Below, piece by piece: positions 26,801-39,484 of a stretch of 64,000 nt of DNA. Both the position numbers and the translations under genes were made by a program. This DNA comes from Tretioscincus oriximinensis (taxonomy: Eukaryota > Chordata > Lepidosauria > Squamata > Gymnophthalmidae): assembly GCA_022410635.1 (NCBI GenBank), contig JAJVDF010000001.1, forward strand, positions 14,531,566-14,595,565, given 5' to 3'. Within the stretch, counting starts at the first letter, position 1; every line of letters begins with the position of its first letter. A model generated the notes under the pieces. That model worked only from the letters and a program-made list of their open reading frames with translations. It was not told the DNA's origin and did not search any database.

Positions 26801-29800
26801 GGAGTAGTATATTTTTTGTGTATGCTTTATCAGAAAATCCTGTCTCGCCTGAGATATGCAGGATGCTCGTTCTGTGTAATGGGATTTTTTGATTTTCAGA
26901 GGAAGGAGCCAGAAGCGACATCAATTGTGATGTCACTTCTGGTCCCTGATTCCAAAAAGGGCACCATGGATGATATCACTTTTGGAGCCAGTTCCAGGAA
27001 TGACATCACAAATGGTGTCATTTCTGGGGCAGGACCAGAAATGACATCATTGAATCACACATGAACATGACTTCTGGCAAAGGTCCTGTACAAGGACATG
27101 ATTTCTGATATTTTTCTACCCAGGACTGATCGCTCCACCTTTGCAAATTGGGAAGCCCTCCTGATTATACTACCATCTTCAATAGCTGAGAAAACAGAGA
27201 ACTTCTTTGTGGTGGCCCCAAAGATGGGTGGTGGCCTCAAAGATGGATACACCCCACATCTTTAAACTAATGCTTTGAAAAGCCTTTAATGAATCACTAT
27301 ACCATAGCTAGCCTGAACCCAAACCGTGGCCAGCAAGAATTTCCCTTCACCCCCAAAATAGATAGTTATGAGGAAATTTGGATCACATACCAGTTGGGCG
27401 AAAGTTGACACCTTCAGTCTCTTAAAGAGCTCATCTTTCTTGTATCTATAATCTGAAAAACAGTCCAGAGAAATCATCAACAAATGAATTCTGGAATGTC
27501 ATTTACATAAATCTGGTCTACATATGAATTTGTGTCCTTTTAGTTCTGAAGCAGAATCCAAGATGCACAATACTTCATTTTTTCTAAAAGCCTAAGAATG
27601 GAATCTACTATATTTCATGATGAGTGATATTCTAGAAGTATTACTTATGATGTTTACATGAATTGAGTAGCTACCATCAAGGCTGTGAAGTTAAAGTTCT
27701 GAAATCAGAGATACTGATCTGCCACATACGTTTAATCCATCGGTGGCACAGAGGTTAAGAACTGGCCTTTCAGGAGAAAGATCATTCGTTTGAGGTTCAT
27801 ATGTGTGCCATGGACAGGGGTGTGAACCCTCTATTTGCCTTAAAATAGATGGATTAAAAGTGTGTCGGAACAGAAACAGTGTTAAAAGTAACTGAAATTA
27901 TATTTCGTATAAATAATATGCTAAAGTTTCCTGTTTCGCAAATAATTTCATAAACATTTTTCAGTCTAGTTTTTCTCAAGATATATTAAATTCAACTTGT
28001 CTGTAGAATATAATATATTTTACAGTATCTACTATTATATAGTAATTATTTTATTTTTTTGAAGTAGTAGAGAAAGATATTCTAGATTTTCTTTTATAAT
28101 TCTTTAATTTCTTACTATTTTAGGCTCTTCTGATAAGAATATAACACCACTGTTTTCATTTTTTACATTTCTTAATTTAAAATAAAAGGTTACTGAATTT
28201 TGTAGTTTTTAAAATAAAATATTAAAATTTGTTTCTAAAATCTAAATTATAAAAAGTAGTCCGATGATCCATATTGGCAATGATGAAATGCTTTATGTAT
28301 TAGGATATACATATTTGATGTATTTGTTACCCATTTCCTGTATCAGTATAGAAGTCAGAATTGGGGGTTTAATGTACTGAATTCACAGCCTTGATTCCAA
28401 CTGAATTTAAATTGTATAGTGCAGAAATAATATATGTCAAAATGTCCTATATCACAAATAATTTAATTACTTTTTTTAAGATATGTTTTAATTTTAAGTT
28501 CCCTGAAACTTTCAAAATATTGTATATTACAAAATATTTTAATACGTATTTACATGTTGCAGTTTTAACTTTGAATTATTTTTAGTAATATCAAAAGTAG
28601 ATTTTAATATTACTATTTTTTTAATTAGATTTTTGAATTAGTAGACACAAGTTGGCAGAAGGTAAACCCACTGGAATCTTAAAGTTTATAACTCCAGGCA
28701 GCTGAGTATCACTAGAAAATAAGAGGAGCCTGATGGATCAGTCACAACAAATCTAATTCAGCATTTTGATTCACATAGTAGATCACCAATTGCTTCTGGG
28801 AATCTCAAACAGAAGACAAAAGGAAAACACTCATTTGTTCTTGACACTCTGCAAATGTCCTTTGGAGACATCCTACTTGTCTCTTCAAGCTGTAGCATTT
28901 ACCTAGGTAGCTATTCCAATAACTATAAATATATCTGTCCTTCATGACTTTGCCTATCACAGCATGACAGGAGCCCTAATGCATTATGTCAAAATTGATC
29001 TAATCCAGCATCCAGCCTAAAACAGTGACCCAACAACTGCTTCTGATTAGAAGATGAGAGCAAAACTTTAACCTCTCCTCAAATCCCTGAAAGTAATTTC
29101 TAGGTAACCATTTTATTCTTTGAAATATATTCTATTTGATACAATGCAGTATTAACCATGACTATAGTTTATTCCTCAGGCAGGCCTAATTCCCAATACT
29201 AAATATTTTCTGAGCTTCATTTTTTCTCTGCAGACATTTTCCACCATGCTAGTAGCACCCTCAGTGCTGCAGAAAGAAAAAACAAATTCTAAAGACCTTC
29301 CATACTTTTCAAATATTGTGGAAAATGCTTTAAAGGAGGTATAGATCTGTCCTCTTTTGTCTTGCAACATCAGAACATACCTGGAGATACCATAGAAGGT
29401 CCATTGACAGCCTCAGACATCTTAAACCAGAAGAATTCCTTGAGAAGCCACAGCCGCCCCTATCCTCTATTAGATAGAAATTCCTGAAAAAAAGCTAGCT
29501 TCTCACTCAAAACCCTCTTGATAAGAGAATGAGGAGTATGTTTGTGAGTTGCTCAGTTTTGATCTTCCAGCTTTGTAGCCCGTTTTCTCAAGTTACGCAA
29601 GGGACAGAAGCAACACTGTATTAAGCATTGAGGGCTGCTTCCAAATGGTGTCATCTATCTGAGAAATCAAGAGGGCTTGCAAATTACCTGAACCACACAA
29701 GGTGCTATTCACCACAGGCCCAACTAGAAAATTTGTGCACCTGAGTTTCCTGGGGTTGAGGGGGTGGGGGATTGAACATAAAAGGACATTGGTCTTACAT

Positions 29801-32800
29801 AACAGAAGCTCTAGAGCCGAAAGGACCCAAAGATACACCACAAGAGCTGCAGCACTGAAACAAGGAGGTAGGATTTCAGTACTGTACTCAAATCCAACTG
29901 TTTAACAAAAGGATGTTGTGCAACAAGTCACTTTATTTCTAGTGGGTCAATGGGACAGTTTAGAGAATAAAGAATGAAAGGAAAAAGGAAAGTACAAACC
30001 AACACAGATCTTTTTTAAAAAACCACTGACACTGCATTCAAACTACTCTTGTACTCCAGGTGGGTAACCTAACTTGTCCCCTGGACTGCACGAAGAGTCT
30101 CAGCTCTAGGTTGGAGAGGCAGGAAGGATTATCCTAAAAGTCATTTGCAGTGAGTCGAAAGCAAGCAGCTGGTCACAAGGCTCCTAAACAGTAGATGCTA
30201 CAGCAGTACTAGGTGAATGANTAGCTACTGCTTCTAAAGGTCAGTGGCTGAGAATGAAGAGCAGATGAAGGTTTTTGCCTTTGCCTTCTACCTGACTCTG
30301 AAGGTTTGATGTTCTTATAAATTCATGGACAGTTGTATCCATAGTTACAAGATGTCTGGATAATCACTTCTACATTGGAGAGAGGTAGGATGTCTCTGAA
30401 GATCATTTTCATGGAACTGAGAACAGAACTTGGTTTTTCTGCTTGAGATTCCCAGAAGCAACTGATGGGCGACAGATGCTCAACTATATGGACTGTGGCC
30501 TGATCCAGCAGACTCTTATGTTTCAACATTAGTCTGGGGAAGTTTCTAATATCTACAGCAATGGATTTGTCAGGAAAACATATGGATGAACTAATGCTTA
30601 TGTATCGTGATGTTATTATTTGGGCATATTATCTATTATTTTAGCAAAAAATAAGTTGCTTCATTCTTTTATATAATCAAAGCTAACTCATGTCAGAAAC
30701 ACCTANCAGCCTGGTTGCCAGTTCATTATCAAACTCAGTTCACATTGTTTTACTTTTAAGAATCTAAATNCCTTGGGCGCCAGAAATAAAGGAATGCCTT
30801 CTTCCGTTTCAATCTTGCCAGGCATTAAAATCAACATTACCAGATCACAAAAATACCAAGTAGAACAAGAGTATCAAAAAGAAGAATAAAAACAAACTAA
30901 AACTTTTAAAAGAAGCTGAAGTTCATGGAAATGTTAGTCCTCCCTCTCCCAAATTATTGTTATTCAGTCTTGTCTGACTCTTTGTGACCCCATGAACCAG
31001 GGGTCTCTCTGTCAAACTCATGTTGGTTGCCTCAATTTTGATTGCCTCACACTATCTATCAACCTTCTGCTAAGCCATCCCCTTCTCCATTTACCTTCTT
31101 TTCAAGGTCTTTTCTAGTGAGTCCTATCTTATCATTAGGTGGTCAAAGCATTTGAGCTTCAATTCAAGGAAGTATTTATCCTTTCAATGAACAGTCAAGG
31201 TTGATTTCTTTTAATGTTGACTGATTTGTTCTCTCTTTGGTCCCAGAAACTTTCAAAGATCTTCTCTAGCATCACCATTCAAAGGCATCAGTTCTTAGGT
31301 CTTGGAAATCCTTATGGTATAGATCTTGCAGCCATGCAAGATGATGTTTCTGCTTTTCCATACTCTGTCTAGGAGTACCGGAAGTTTTCTCCCAATCAGC
31401 AGGGAAGGCTTGCAAGGAAGGCTCTCTTGATTATAACAGCACCTTCAGTAGCTAAAGATAGGGCCTTCTCAGTAGTAGCCCTCAGTCTATAGAATATACT
31501 CTCATCTAAGGAGCACCAGGATATACTCACTATATACAAGTAGAAGTTTGGTAAAGACACAACTAGTTATTTTGTTNTTTGGAAAAATATACCACTGTCC
31601 CCTCCATTTAGACACTTTTGTAATCTGTTATTACTGTTGACCCACAGTGAGATTTCCTGGTAAAGGGCGGGAAAAAATATGAATGACTAAATAAACCTCT
31701 GGTCCAAATCTTGGTCAGTAGACCTGTGGAAAGTTGCATAATAATGCTTATTTATAATGCCCTTTTTACCAAAGGATGGTGCACATAGCTTTGTTACATT
31801 CTCTATAATAGACACCCTGTAAAGTGGGCATGGCTGAGAGTGATAGAACTGTAATTGGCTCAAGGTTACTCAGTTGGCTTCATGGAGGGTGGTGGAATCG
31901 AACCGAGAGACTACAGAACTCTTAATCACTACACTAAACTGAACAATAATACTCACTTCGCTTGATCTCTTCAAGTTTTTCAGTATATTTTGTCATACTG
32001 CTACCTGGAAGAAAACATGCAACTGGTAATGCTTTAAATAACAATAACAATAATGGTAGAAAAACAATAACCTTTTACTTGTCTAGACCCTCACTGTATC
32101 CTGACCTATATGTTACAAGGACCCTTTCTGTATTAAGCTTTATCTTGGGGTCTATCTTGGAATAGGGTCTTGCCATCTGCAGGCCAGTGAAGGATTTGGA
32201 GGGCTCCATTTGGAGAAAGTTACCATATGAGGCCTGTTATGGCCTATATGAGAATGTACTCAGCAGGCTTCTATTCCAGGAAAAAGTGCCAAAATAAGGC
32301 TCAATGCAGAAAGGGACAAGGATTTAGAAATTGCAAACATAAAAAGCTGATGCGTAAAATGCTTTTTCACCCACTTGATTTATTTTTAATGCACTCAGAG
32401 TGGCCAGCATGTTTTGCCTTTCTCCATTTTATATGATGCTAAGGTGCTGATTGAACACTGAAGCTCAATTAGCAGAGATCTGGATACAGAACTTCTAGCT
32501 GTACTTTAGTCTGCCAGTTTACAAGAGGAGGCATTTAAAAGAGTTAAAATGCAGGTTGGTTATTGCAATACAGTCTATGGCTGTGCTCTTACTAGGGGAA
32601 AAGGGAAGTGAAAGCTACATGCAGTTCCCCTATAATTCATGGGAGAGCACTTTTGTGATGTGTCATTTGCAAGCTATGGTTTGCCCATAATAGGAGGACA
32701 TTTTGCATGACACGCCACCACCCTGATTAAATTAAAACTGGAAAAATTGAAAAAAAAATCTGTGCATGTGCAGATTCTGAGCACTAAATATTAAAACCAA

Positions 32801-35800
32801 TAAAAGAAGCTGACAGACAGATGAAGCTAGTAATGCTTGCTAGAGCTTGAAGTGTATGAAATACTTCAATTGAAGATTTAGCAAATGTAATTCAGCAACG
32901 AAAAAGTCAGTTATTTGTTTTTGCTTCTTTAATAAATAGGGGTATCAAAAAGATAATTTTTTAAAACTAGACTCGAGTTACAAATATCACAAAATTATGG
33001 ATGTTTCTAGATGTTACACTGCACCCACGTTAACTAGTTTTTTTATGAATTTTGACACACAGCTCAAAAGGTTTGCCATCATTGTCCTAGGAGACAACAA
33101 CGGTTTCTAAAGGGGTATTTTTTTTAATTATGTTCTTGTTTTGCGCAAAATTAAATATTTGTTAAAAAAAATTGTAATTATGAATTTGTGTAAAACTTGG
33201 ATACATTTTGTTTTTAAATGGTGGAGTGGGGCATGGAAAGAGGACACCTTTGAAAACTCCCAAGTTTGACAAAAGTCACCCTTGTTGAACTAAAGTTGCA
33301 TTAATGTCCGGGCACTTTTGAAAAACACAACATACTGAAGGATATGCGGATATGGAGAGGGAGACCTATATTCCTCTCAAACTACCTATTTGTCTCAGTC
33401 CCCACCATCACCTTTACCTGTAGGGCTTCCTGTGCAAGGGAAATCTGCAAAATCAGGATTACCACAGTATAAAATTGGAAAATAGGAGCATCAAAAGTAG
33501 GGCAAAGCAGCTGAGTGTTCTTTCCCCCCAAAGATCACTCCCCATTCTTCTTCCTCCAAAAATACAGACTAGAGTATCAAAATGTAGACCTGTCCTGCTA
33601 AATAATGACATTTGCTAATCCTATCCAAATATATAACTTGATAATGCTAAAAATGTATTTCTGCAAACTGTGTATCCACACTGCTTTAGAGGGCAGTTCT
33701 AAAATTCAGTTTNGAGGGTGTGTTAATGTTAAAAAAACCCAGAATCATTCTGTTTTAGTGCCATCTGGTGTCAGCAACAAAGACTTGCCAACACTTGTTT
33801 TCAATTTCACAAGAGAGCGGAGAAATATTTGGGGATCAGGAGGACAGAGGAAATCACACGTTGAGTATGTCTACTGAAAGAAACAACTGGGGGGGGGGGG
33901 ATTCCACAGTGTACTTAATCCACTATTCTAGAATTAGTGTAGCCTCAAATTTCTAGATGTATCCAGATTCCCCAAAAAGTTGGCAACAGATGTATATTGC
34001 CATTCATACACCTGCAGTTTAAATATTATTCAGTGCTTTTATTTGCTAGTGATTAGTAACATAAGACCACAAAATGTAATTAAAATCATTAATGCATCAT
34101 CACCTAATTATCATATATTACCATCCACAGATGCTGGGTAAGTCTGCAATCTTCTCAAATGAAGATTTAGGCTGCAATGAGATGTGACTTGCTTCTTNCA
34201 CTATATTTGGACATTCCAGAATAAAACACTTCAATAAATGCTTAATTCTAGAATAGTGGATTAAGTAATAACTTAAGTTAGTAGTTTACATAGAAATAAC
34301 CATTTTAATCCAGCAGCAATGAAACTCTCCATACCTGTGTCAAGGCGAGTTTTTACATGTTGGTACTTAGGATTCTGTGGGATCCTCTTGGTCAAAAACT
34401 AGAATTAGAGAAAAACGAAGTAAAGATTTTCAGTGTNTACAACATCAAGTAACTAGACCCCCTTTCTTTACTGGACTTGATTCCAGAGTATATCTTGGAA
34501 TAGGGTCCATCCATGCAGACTATGTCAGATCCAGTTCTGCTACAAGGCAAACTTTTCAACATAATAGAAAGTCTGGTCTATGCTCCAACTGCTCATGTTG
34601 AGGTTTATTTATTTATTCTTATACCCTGCCCTATTTCCAAAGGTCTTAGGGCGGCCAACAATAAAAATACAAAGCTGACATTAAAACAGTATAAAACAGT
34701 ATCTAAAAGTGGAATAATGACATTTCTTCAACCAAAGGCCAGATTAAAGAGGTGAAATCGACCAGTTCTATAAAGACCTAAAACACCACCTAGAACTAGT
34801 GCCAGAAACAATGTCATAGGGGATTGGATTGCTAAAGTAGGAAATCAAAAGATAACCAACAAATTTGGTTTGGAATACTGANATCATGGCATCCAGGCCC
34901 AACATTCCTTGGCAGATAGAAAGGGAAGAATGGAGCTGTTTCAGATAATATTTTCTGGACTTAAAAAGCACTGCAGACAATAACTGCAGTCATGAAATTA
35001 AAAGACATTTACTGCTCGGGAGGAAAACTGTGGCCAGCATATTAAAAAGCAAAGGCATCACCTTGCTCACTTGACATGCTGCAGTTCATAGCATCACATC
35101 ACAGACACAACTCAACAACTTACAAGCAACAACAACAGGGCCTTCTCAGTGGTTGCCCCCAGTCTTTGGAATAGTCTCCCTCTCAAGATGCATCAGACAT
35201 CATCGTCATATTATTTCAGAAGATCTTTGATGACACACCTTTCACCTGGCCTTTGGCTGAAGAAACAACATTTCCCCCCCACTTTTATACTGTTTTAAAT
35301 TTGTCTATTTTGTATTGTTTTATTCGGGTGTAGGGTGGGGTAAAACAAAAATTCAGTTTTAAACCATCTCAATCAAGGATTAACTAAACAAAAAATGAAA
35401 GTGGAATCTGGATATACTGACATTTAATATAGGTGAGTTCTGTTGCTAACAGATTTATGCTGTTTGAAAGTTATAGCAATTTTGAAAGACGCTTGTTTTG
35501 AGATCACTTCAAACATGCAATTATATAACCAAACATTGAAAAGACAAGGGAACAACAAATGACCGGGGGTAATGCAGGGTTATGTCAGGGCATAGGACTA
35601 CAATACAATTAAAAGAAAATCCAAAACATTTTANCTTGGGTTTATTGAATTTGTCACCGCATAGGAAATTAATTGAATCTATATAATCTGAACCGCAAGA
35701 CTATTCTATGCCCACAGATGAAAGAATTCAGTACCTATCCATCATGGGCAGCAGGCTGTTTAAAATGTCAAATTTAAATTAAATAGATATGTTTAAAGAA

Positions 35801-38800
35801 AGAACGGTGACACTATTTCTTATATTTTTATTGACCTTCAGTGTAATCAAGAAAGTTTATTGGAGTTTTGTAAATGATAGTTTAGACAACTAACGTTCAT
35901 AATCCTTAAGAAAGAGTTTGGAAATCACTTTTTTAAAAGTTATTTGTTTTGTTGATCTGTAGTATGTTATTTTTCTACTTTTATTACATTTTAAAATCAT
36001 ATATCTATATACATACATAATATAGTGTATATATAAAGACTGCACTATTATGAGAAATGTGGGCTGATGAAATATACGTGAATGCCACTGTAACAAAACT
36101 GAGGGGGGACTTGGACTTGTGTGTGTTCTTCTTTTTGTATATTTATAATCCAATATGATGTTGGAACACAGCCCCCCTTAATATTAATGCTAGATGGTCT
36201 TTTAATATTATTAAGGCCCTTGGATATTATATGTTTATATGTGTGTTGATAGGATAAATGATACAGGAATAGTTTTGCAATAGGGATTAAGACATTCAGG
36301 TACCACAGGAAGAAACCAAATTAAGGAGTGAAAATGATACAGAAATGAGCTCCTTTACCGTGTTCTCCAAATAATAAAGACTTCTCTGTTTTAAAACACA
36401 TAAAACAGCTTTTTAAAATTTAAAGTAACAGACAAACTCTAACTTAGAGAAACCAAGTGATACAATCTAACAATACCGGGTAGAAATAGGGACTGAGACT
36501 TTGCAATGTCTCCTGGCTAAGCCTCCAGTTTGCTTGCCCACATTCAAAGCTATTCTCAGCTCTACCCTTCTATTTCTACTACCCCAGCAGTTATGTATCG
36601 CTTATGGTTATTCTTTATTTTCACACTCCTGACAGAGAACCACCTTAACAGGTTTGTTTGGCTTCACGCCCATACAACAATCTCCAGCATTTAACTCACA
36701 CCTCCTCTTTTCTATACTCCAAGCTCCGCCCCATGGCTCAACTAGCTGGTGCTTAGAAATTTAAAGGAGCAAGAACCATACTTTCAACATAATTTCACCC
36801 TAAATCTTAGTAATTATTTTATCATTCATTTCATTAGGACATTATTCTTACTGTTGCACAAACGTTTTCATACTCTGTGGCTGCAGATGCACTATGGCTA
36901 AAAATGGAAGTGAAATCGCTTTGGAAATCTCCAAAGCCAATCCAAACTGAATACCAAATCCCCCATCCNTTTCCAGTCCTGTTTACAGAACACGTGGTGA
37001 CATCGGATCCCCTTCGTTCCCTCCCACCCTCTGTCCGTAGCTGCTCCAACCACAGCTGCTGTGTGACTCCTCCCCTTCCCCCTGATCCAGTCCGGGAACA
37101 CCCCCTTTCACCATTTGCTGAGAATCCCATTACGTTACAGATCAACCCAAATCTCAAACGAGAGTACCCGCACAAAAGTGAGGGGAATTCCGTACCCAGA
37201 GTAGAATTAACATGAATTGTGAAAAACAGCAGCAGCGTTGGGTTTTGACAAAAAACTCAGTAGCAGAAACGAGCGGTATGCATACTGAGGAACATAAAAA
37301 TGCTCCGCAGTTGGTTTTACTGATAACCAAATGTGCACAGAGAACAGTGAATCCACCGTCACATCTGTTTTTAGCCCTAGTGCATTTGCAGCCCATGTTA
37401 AACTAACTGGAATTAATTAAATGCTCAGTAGCTGGGAAAGGCAAAGATAGACTATAAAATAGACTATAAAAATTGTATTATTTAACAGGGCAACCAAGAG
37501 CAGACTTCATGAATNAGAAATGAAAAATGTATCAAGTAATCAAATGTACACTAGGAAGGATTACTATATACAGAACTTCCCACTATAGTTGAACATTTAA
37601 AACACAGGATTATCAACAGCCTTTTCTGCAGTGGGCCTTATTCCAGGTTATAAAGTGCAAATGCCAGATTCCTGATCCAAGACATAATCCAGAATAAAGC
37701 CCAGTACAGAAAGAACTATAATGCAAAAATGCAAATCTCAAGAGTTGTAAGAGAGAANACAGTCAGGGAAGCTCATCAACCAGAAGATTATGGATTTAAT
37801 CTATTTTTATCTACATTCTTCACTGATTAGACCTGGGGTCAACCTGTAAATTCTACCTTATGTAGCTGTCCGGAACAATACTAACACATAGTGACAAATC
37901 AACAGGCTTTTTCTCCAGAAATATGGCTAGTAATCACCTCTTAGCAAATGTCATAAAAAGGAATCCTCTCAATTAATATTCCTGTAAATACTCAGAAAGT
38001 GCATGATTAAACTGCTATTGTTAGATATTCTGGAATAAAGCATTAATTTGGAATATCTGTCCTTTAATGTGTAATAAGTAAGTCTGGATACAGGCAGAAA
38101 TTAGTTATATCATTTTAAATAATGCCAGGCATTTTCTTCCAATCCTGTCATGGCAGATTTCTGAAAGTTTTACCTTATCTTGATTTTCAAAATATACAAC
38201 ACAGTCCTTCCACCTGGGATGCTGTTTTGAAAAGTCTGGTTTTCTTCCACTTTATTTATTTTATATAAAAAATGCTCCTTATAAAGCAACAGAAACAGTA
38301 AGGAGAGTAAAAAAATCCCTTTCAATGGAATGCAGTTTGCACACACACTGATTGATTGATGTCTTTCTGACAAGACAGGATGCAAATGTGATGCATAAAT
38401 GGGATGAATTATGAAACTTTAATTAGCAATAATAAACCAGCATTATGCTGCATCCATAAATAAATAAAAGGTGAGAAACTATAACATATCATAAAAATAA
38501 ATATCAAGATTGGAACGTTCTTAAATGAACGATAAAAACTACAATGCTGACAAAGCATAAATGGCTATAAAACTAATATTAGCTATCCAGGAGTTATGGG
38601 GATGGCTCTTTAGATGGGAAATTCAAAGTTCCACGTCCTCCATATTTTAAATGGGGACCAATTGCAGCTACTAGAGGATCCCCACCTCCAATTTAGGGTA
38701 CGAGTGTGGAGATGAAGGACAGAGTGGATCAAGGCTCGGTTATTTGATCTGTAGAAGAAGAAGAAGAATTTGGTTCTTATACCCCGCTTTTTCTCACCTT

Positions 38801-39219
38801 TCAAAGGGACTCAAAGCGGCTTACAAGGATATATTTTGCCCGAAGGCTCACATTCTATCTTCCCCACCAGGCTATGGTGGTTCCCATGTATCTACTTGCA
38901 GTCAGTTGCAATTCCTTGCAATTCATGCTTTCGAATAGCTGGGTTGGCTGGAGCTACAGGCTAGTGGAAGGTGCTCACCCCTCCCCACGTCCCACACAGG
39001 GCTTCGAAACCCCATCTCCCAGGCGAGAGACGAATTCCTAAGCGACTGAGCTATCCGTGCCTGCTTTGTAGAACGGTCCTCGACCCCATGAAATACTCCT
39101 CAAAGAAGAAAAAGATGAAAGGAGAGACTTCAACGGCCTTCAAGGGAGGGCCTGACCCTCATTGTGCCCCCAGCAGCTCCCCTTACCTCAGGGTCCCCGA
39201 TGCGCCTCCTTGCCGACAT
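17841..39219 (-). CDS. CEP41: Centrosomal protein of 41 kDa
   Basis: Ciliary and centrosomal protein; the human orthologue supports axonemal tubulin glutamylation and is mutated in Joubert syndrome. Eleven coding exons, in transcript order: 39219-39187, 34398-34335, 32004-31957, 27452-27391, 26659-26590, 25582-25435, 24212-24061, 21067-21000, 19946-19832, 19352-19134, 17989-17841 (stop TAG). All phases agree, giving 375 aa against 373 in human. The start [11 protein letters not shown] matches the conserved N-terminus. Residues about 37-69 are the charged coiled-coil-like [12 protein letters not shown] / [12 protein letters not shown] segment. Residues about 172-265 are a rhodanese domain ([34 protein letters not shown]). 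The usual catalytic Cys is Asp (YDDDER, about 227), so it is a non-catalytic rhodanese, as in other CEP41 proteins. The tail is low-complexity and Ser-rich, ending [11 protein letters not shown]. The gene is divergent from MEST. Confidence 0.97.
19440..19690 (-). mobile_element. CR1/L3-like LINE 3' fragment
   Basis: Antisense copy in CEP41 intron 9, with ctcaactctctgcaaatggt and ccatcctggaggcagt, closely matching the copy at 11190-11470. Confidence 0.6.
20040..20335 (-). mobile_element. Penelope-like fragment
   Basis: Starts with cttatagcatcttagagact, followed by aattttcatagattatagg. These resemble the fragments at 49090 and 59770, including gaatgttgcagtgtaaatag. Family assignment is tentative. 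Confidence 0.4.
21425..21660 (-). mobile_element. SINE, second tRNA-derived subfamily
   Basis: Shares ttattattccgcccttctca, gtggcttacaaggta and the middle section with the copy at 38750-39070; the tRNA head is degraded. Confidence 0.55.
21720..21985 (+). mobile_element. Possible LTR fragment
   Basis: A TATA-like motif (gatatataaacc, near 21836) is followed about 90 bp later by an AATAAA at 21919-21924. This spacing suits an LTR U3-R. No matching ends or target duplication could be defined, so this is tentative. Confidence 0.3.
23268..23590 (-). repeat. Polypurine/polypyrimidine tract in CEP41 intron 7
   Basis: About 320 bp of G and A on the plus strand, hence C and U in the CEP41 transcript, with many GGGG runs. 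It can form triplex or G-quadruplex structures. The long ORFs crossing it are composition artefacts. Confidence 0.8.
24575..24795 (-). mobile_element. tRNA-derived SINE, near full length
   Basis: Same SINE as 46690-46912: 3' tail acttatatcccaccctatac, middle ctccacaacagatgccctgt, and a box B relative (ggaatcgaaccgg) at the tRNA-like head. In a CEP41 intron, same orientation as the gene. Confidence 0.75.
26909..27077. repeat. Three consecutive palindromes with TGACATCA cores
   Basis: Foldbacks at 26909-26942, 26994-27027 and 27035-27077 share arms of the form CCAGAAATGACATCA / TGATGTCACTTCTGG. The first two have 15-bp arms and 4-nt loops; the third is imperfect. Located in CEP41 intron 4. Confidence 0.7.
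27850..28660. other. AT-rich stretch in CEP41 intron
   Basis: About 800 bp of strongly A+T-rich DNA without recognisable exon, repeat boundary or open frame of interest. Confidence 0.5.
28690..29130 (-). repeat. Two CR1/L3-like fragments
   Basis: Adjacent antisense copies (about 28690-28985 and 28985-29130), with gatcaccaattgcttctggg and caacaactgcttctgattag as matching starts. Confidence 0.5.
30200..30545 (+). mobile_element. CR1/L3-like LINE 3' fragments
   Basis: Sense-orientation copies with gcctttgccttctacctgac and tgcttgagattcccagaagc, ending in gcctgatccagcagactctt. Confidence 0.55.
30955..31400 (-). mobile_element. BovB (RTE-type) LINE 3' end
   Basis: The plus strand carries cagtcttgtctgactctttg followed by gtgaccccatgaac, then gtcttttctagtgagtcc and gtggtcaaagcatttgagc. 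This is the antisense of the BovB ORF C-terminus and 3' end, known from ruminants and squamates. In a CEP41 intron. Confidence 0.75.
31740..31945 (-). mobile_element. tRNA-derived SINE next to a CEP41 splice donor
   Basis: SINE in CEP41 orientation. Its head (minus strand: cagtttagtgtagtgattaa) begins about 10 nt downstream of the donor GTGAGT (31956-31951) of CEP41 exon 3. Box B relative gtggaatcgaacc is near 31890. Confidence 0.75.
32120..32317. mobile_element. MITE with ~29-bp imperfect TIRs
   Basis: The left end GACCCTTTCTGTATTAAGCT and right end (opposite strand) GTCCCTTTCTGCATTGAGCC continue as matching inverted sequence for about 29 bp. Related ends are at 63600-63635 and 37617-37725. 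Confidence 0.55.
34600..34760 (-). mobile_element. SINE 3'-tail remnant
   Basis: tttatttattcttataccct then gccctatttccaaaggtctt, the antisense 3' end of the SINE family, close to CEP41 exon 2. Confidence 0.45.
35125..35365 (+). mobile_element. LINE 3' fragment, ggccttctcagtggt family
   Basis: Signature cagggccttctcagtggttg followed by cccccagtctttggaat and ctttggctgaagaaac. Relatives are near 31440, 42230 and 51975. The LINE clade is not resolved. Confidence 0.45.
36850..37220. other. GC/CpG-richer island in CEP41 intron 1
   Basis: About 350 bp with clearly more C+G and CpG than its surroundings. The open frames on both strands have no recognised similarity. It could be a regulatory element or an unrecognised old repeat. 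Confidence 0.35.
38750..39070 (-). mobile_element. tRNA-derived SINE near CEP41 promoter
   Basis: GAA run (38753-38768), then ataccccgctttttctcacc and tcaaagcggcttacaagg, ending in a tRNA-like head. On the minus strand the head reads cggatagctcagtcgcttag (box A) and ggtttcgaagccc (box B). It lies about 120 bp into CEP41 intron 1. Confidence 0.8.
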
Positions 39220-39484
39220 CCTGCCCAACTGTCAGCGTCTCTTTCTCTGAACCGCCCCTCCCCAAGACACGCCTCCCTTAGTCCCACCCCGGCACTCTCA
39301 TTGGATATCCGCTATTTTCCATGACCAATCCACTCTCTCCCTTCCAATTTCACACTTGAAACTTCTCGCTGGGAAGCTCACGGGCTGTCGTCATTGGTTG
39401 GCTGATTTAAAGTCCCGGCCTATCCGGAAGCCGCTTGCTCGCGCCCGCGGGCCCGCCTTCCTTTGTGACTAAGGGGCGTCCGTG

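Noticed and set aside
38990..39070. Functional tRNA gene with box A and box B
   Set aside because: The sequence continues into a SINE body and 3' tail, and no clean cloverleaf is formed; it is a SINE head.
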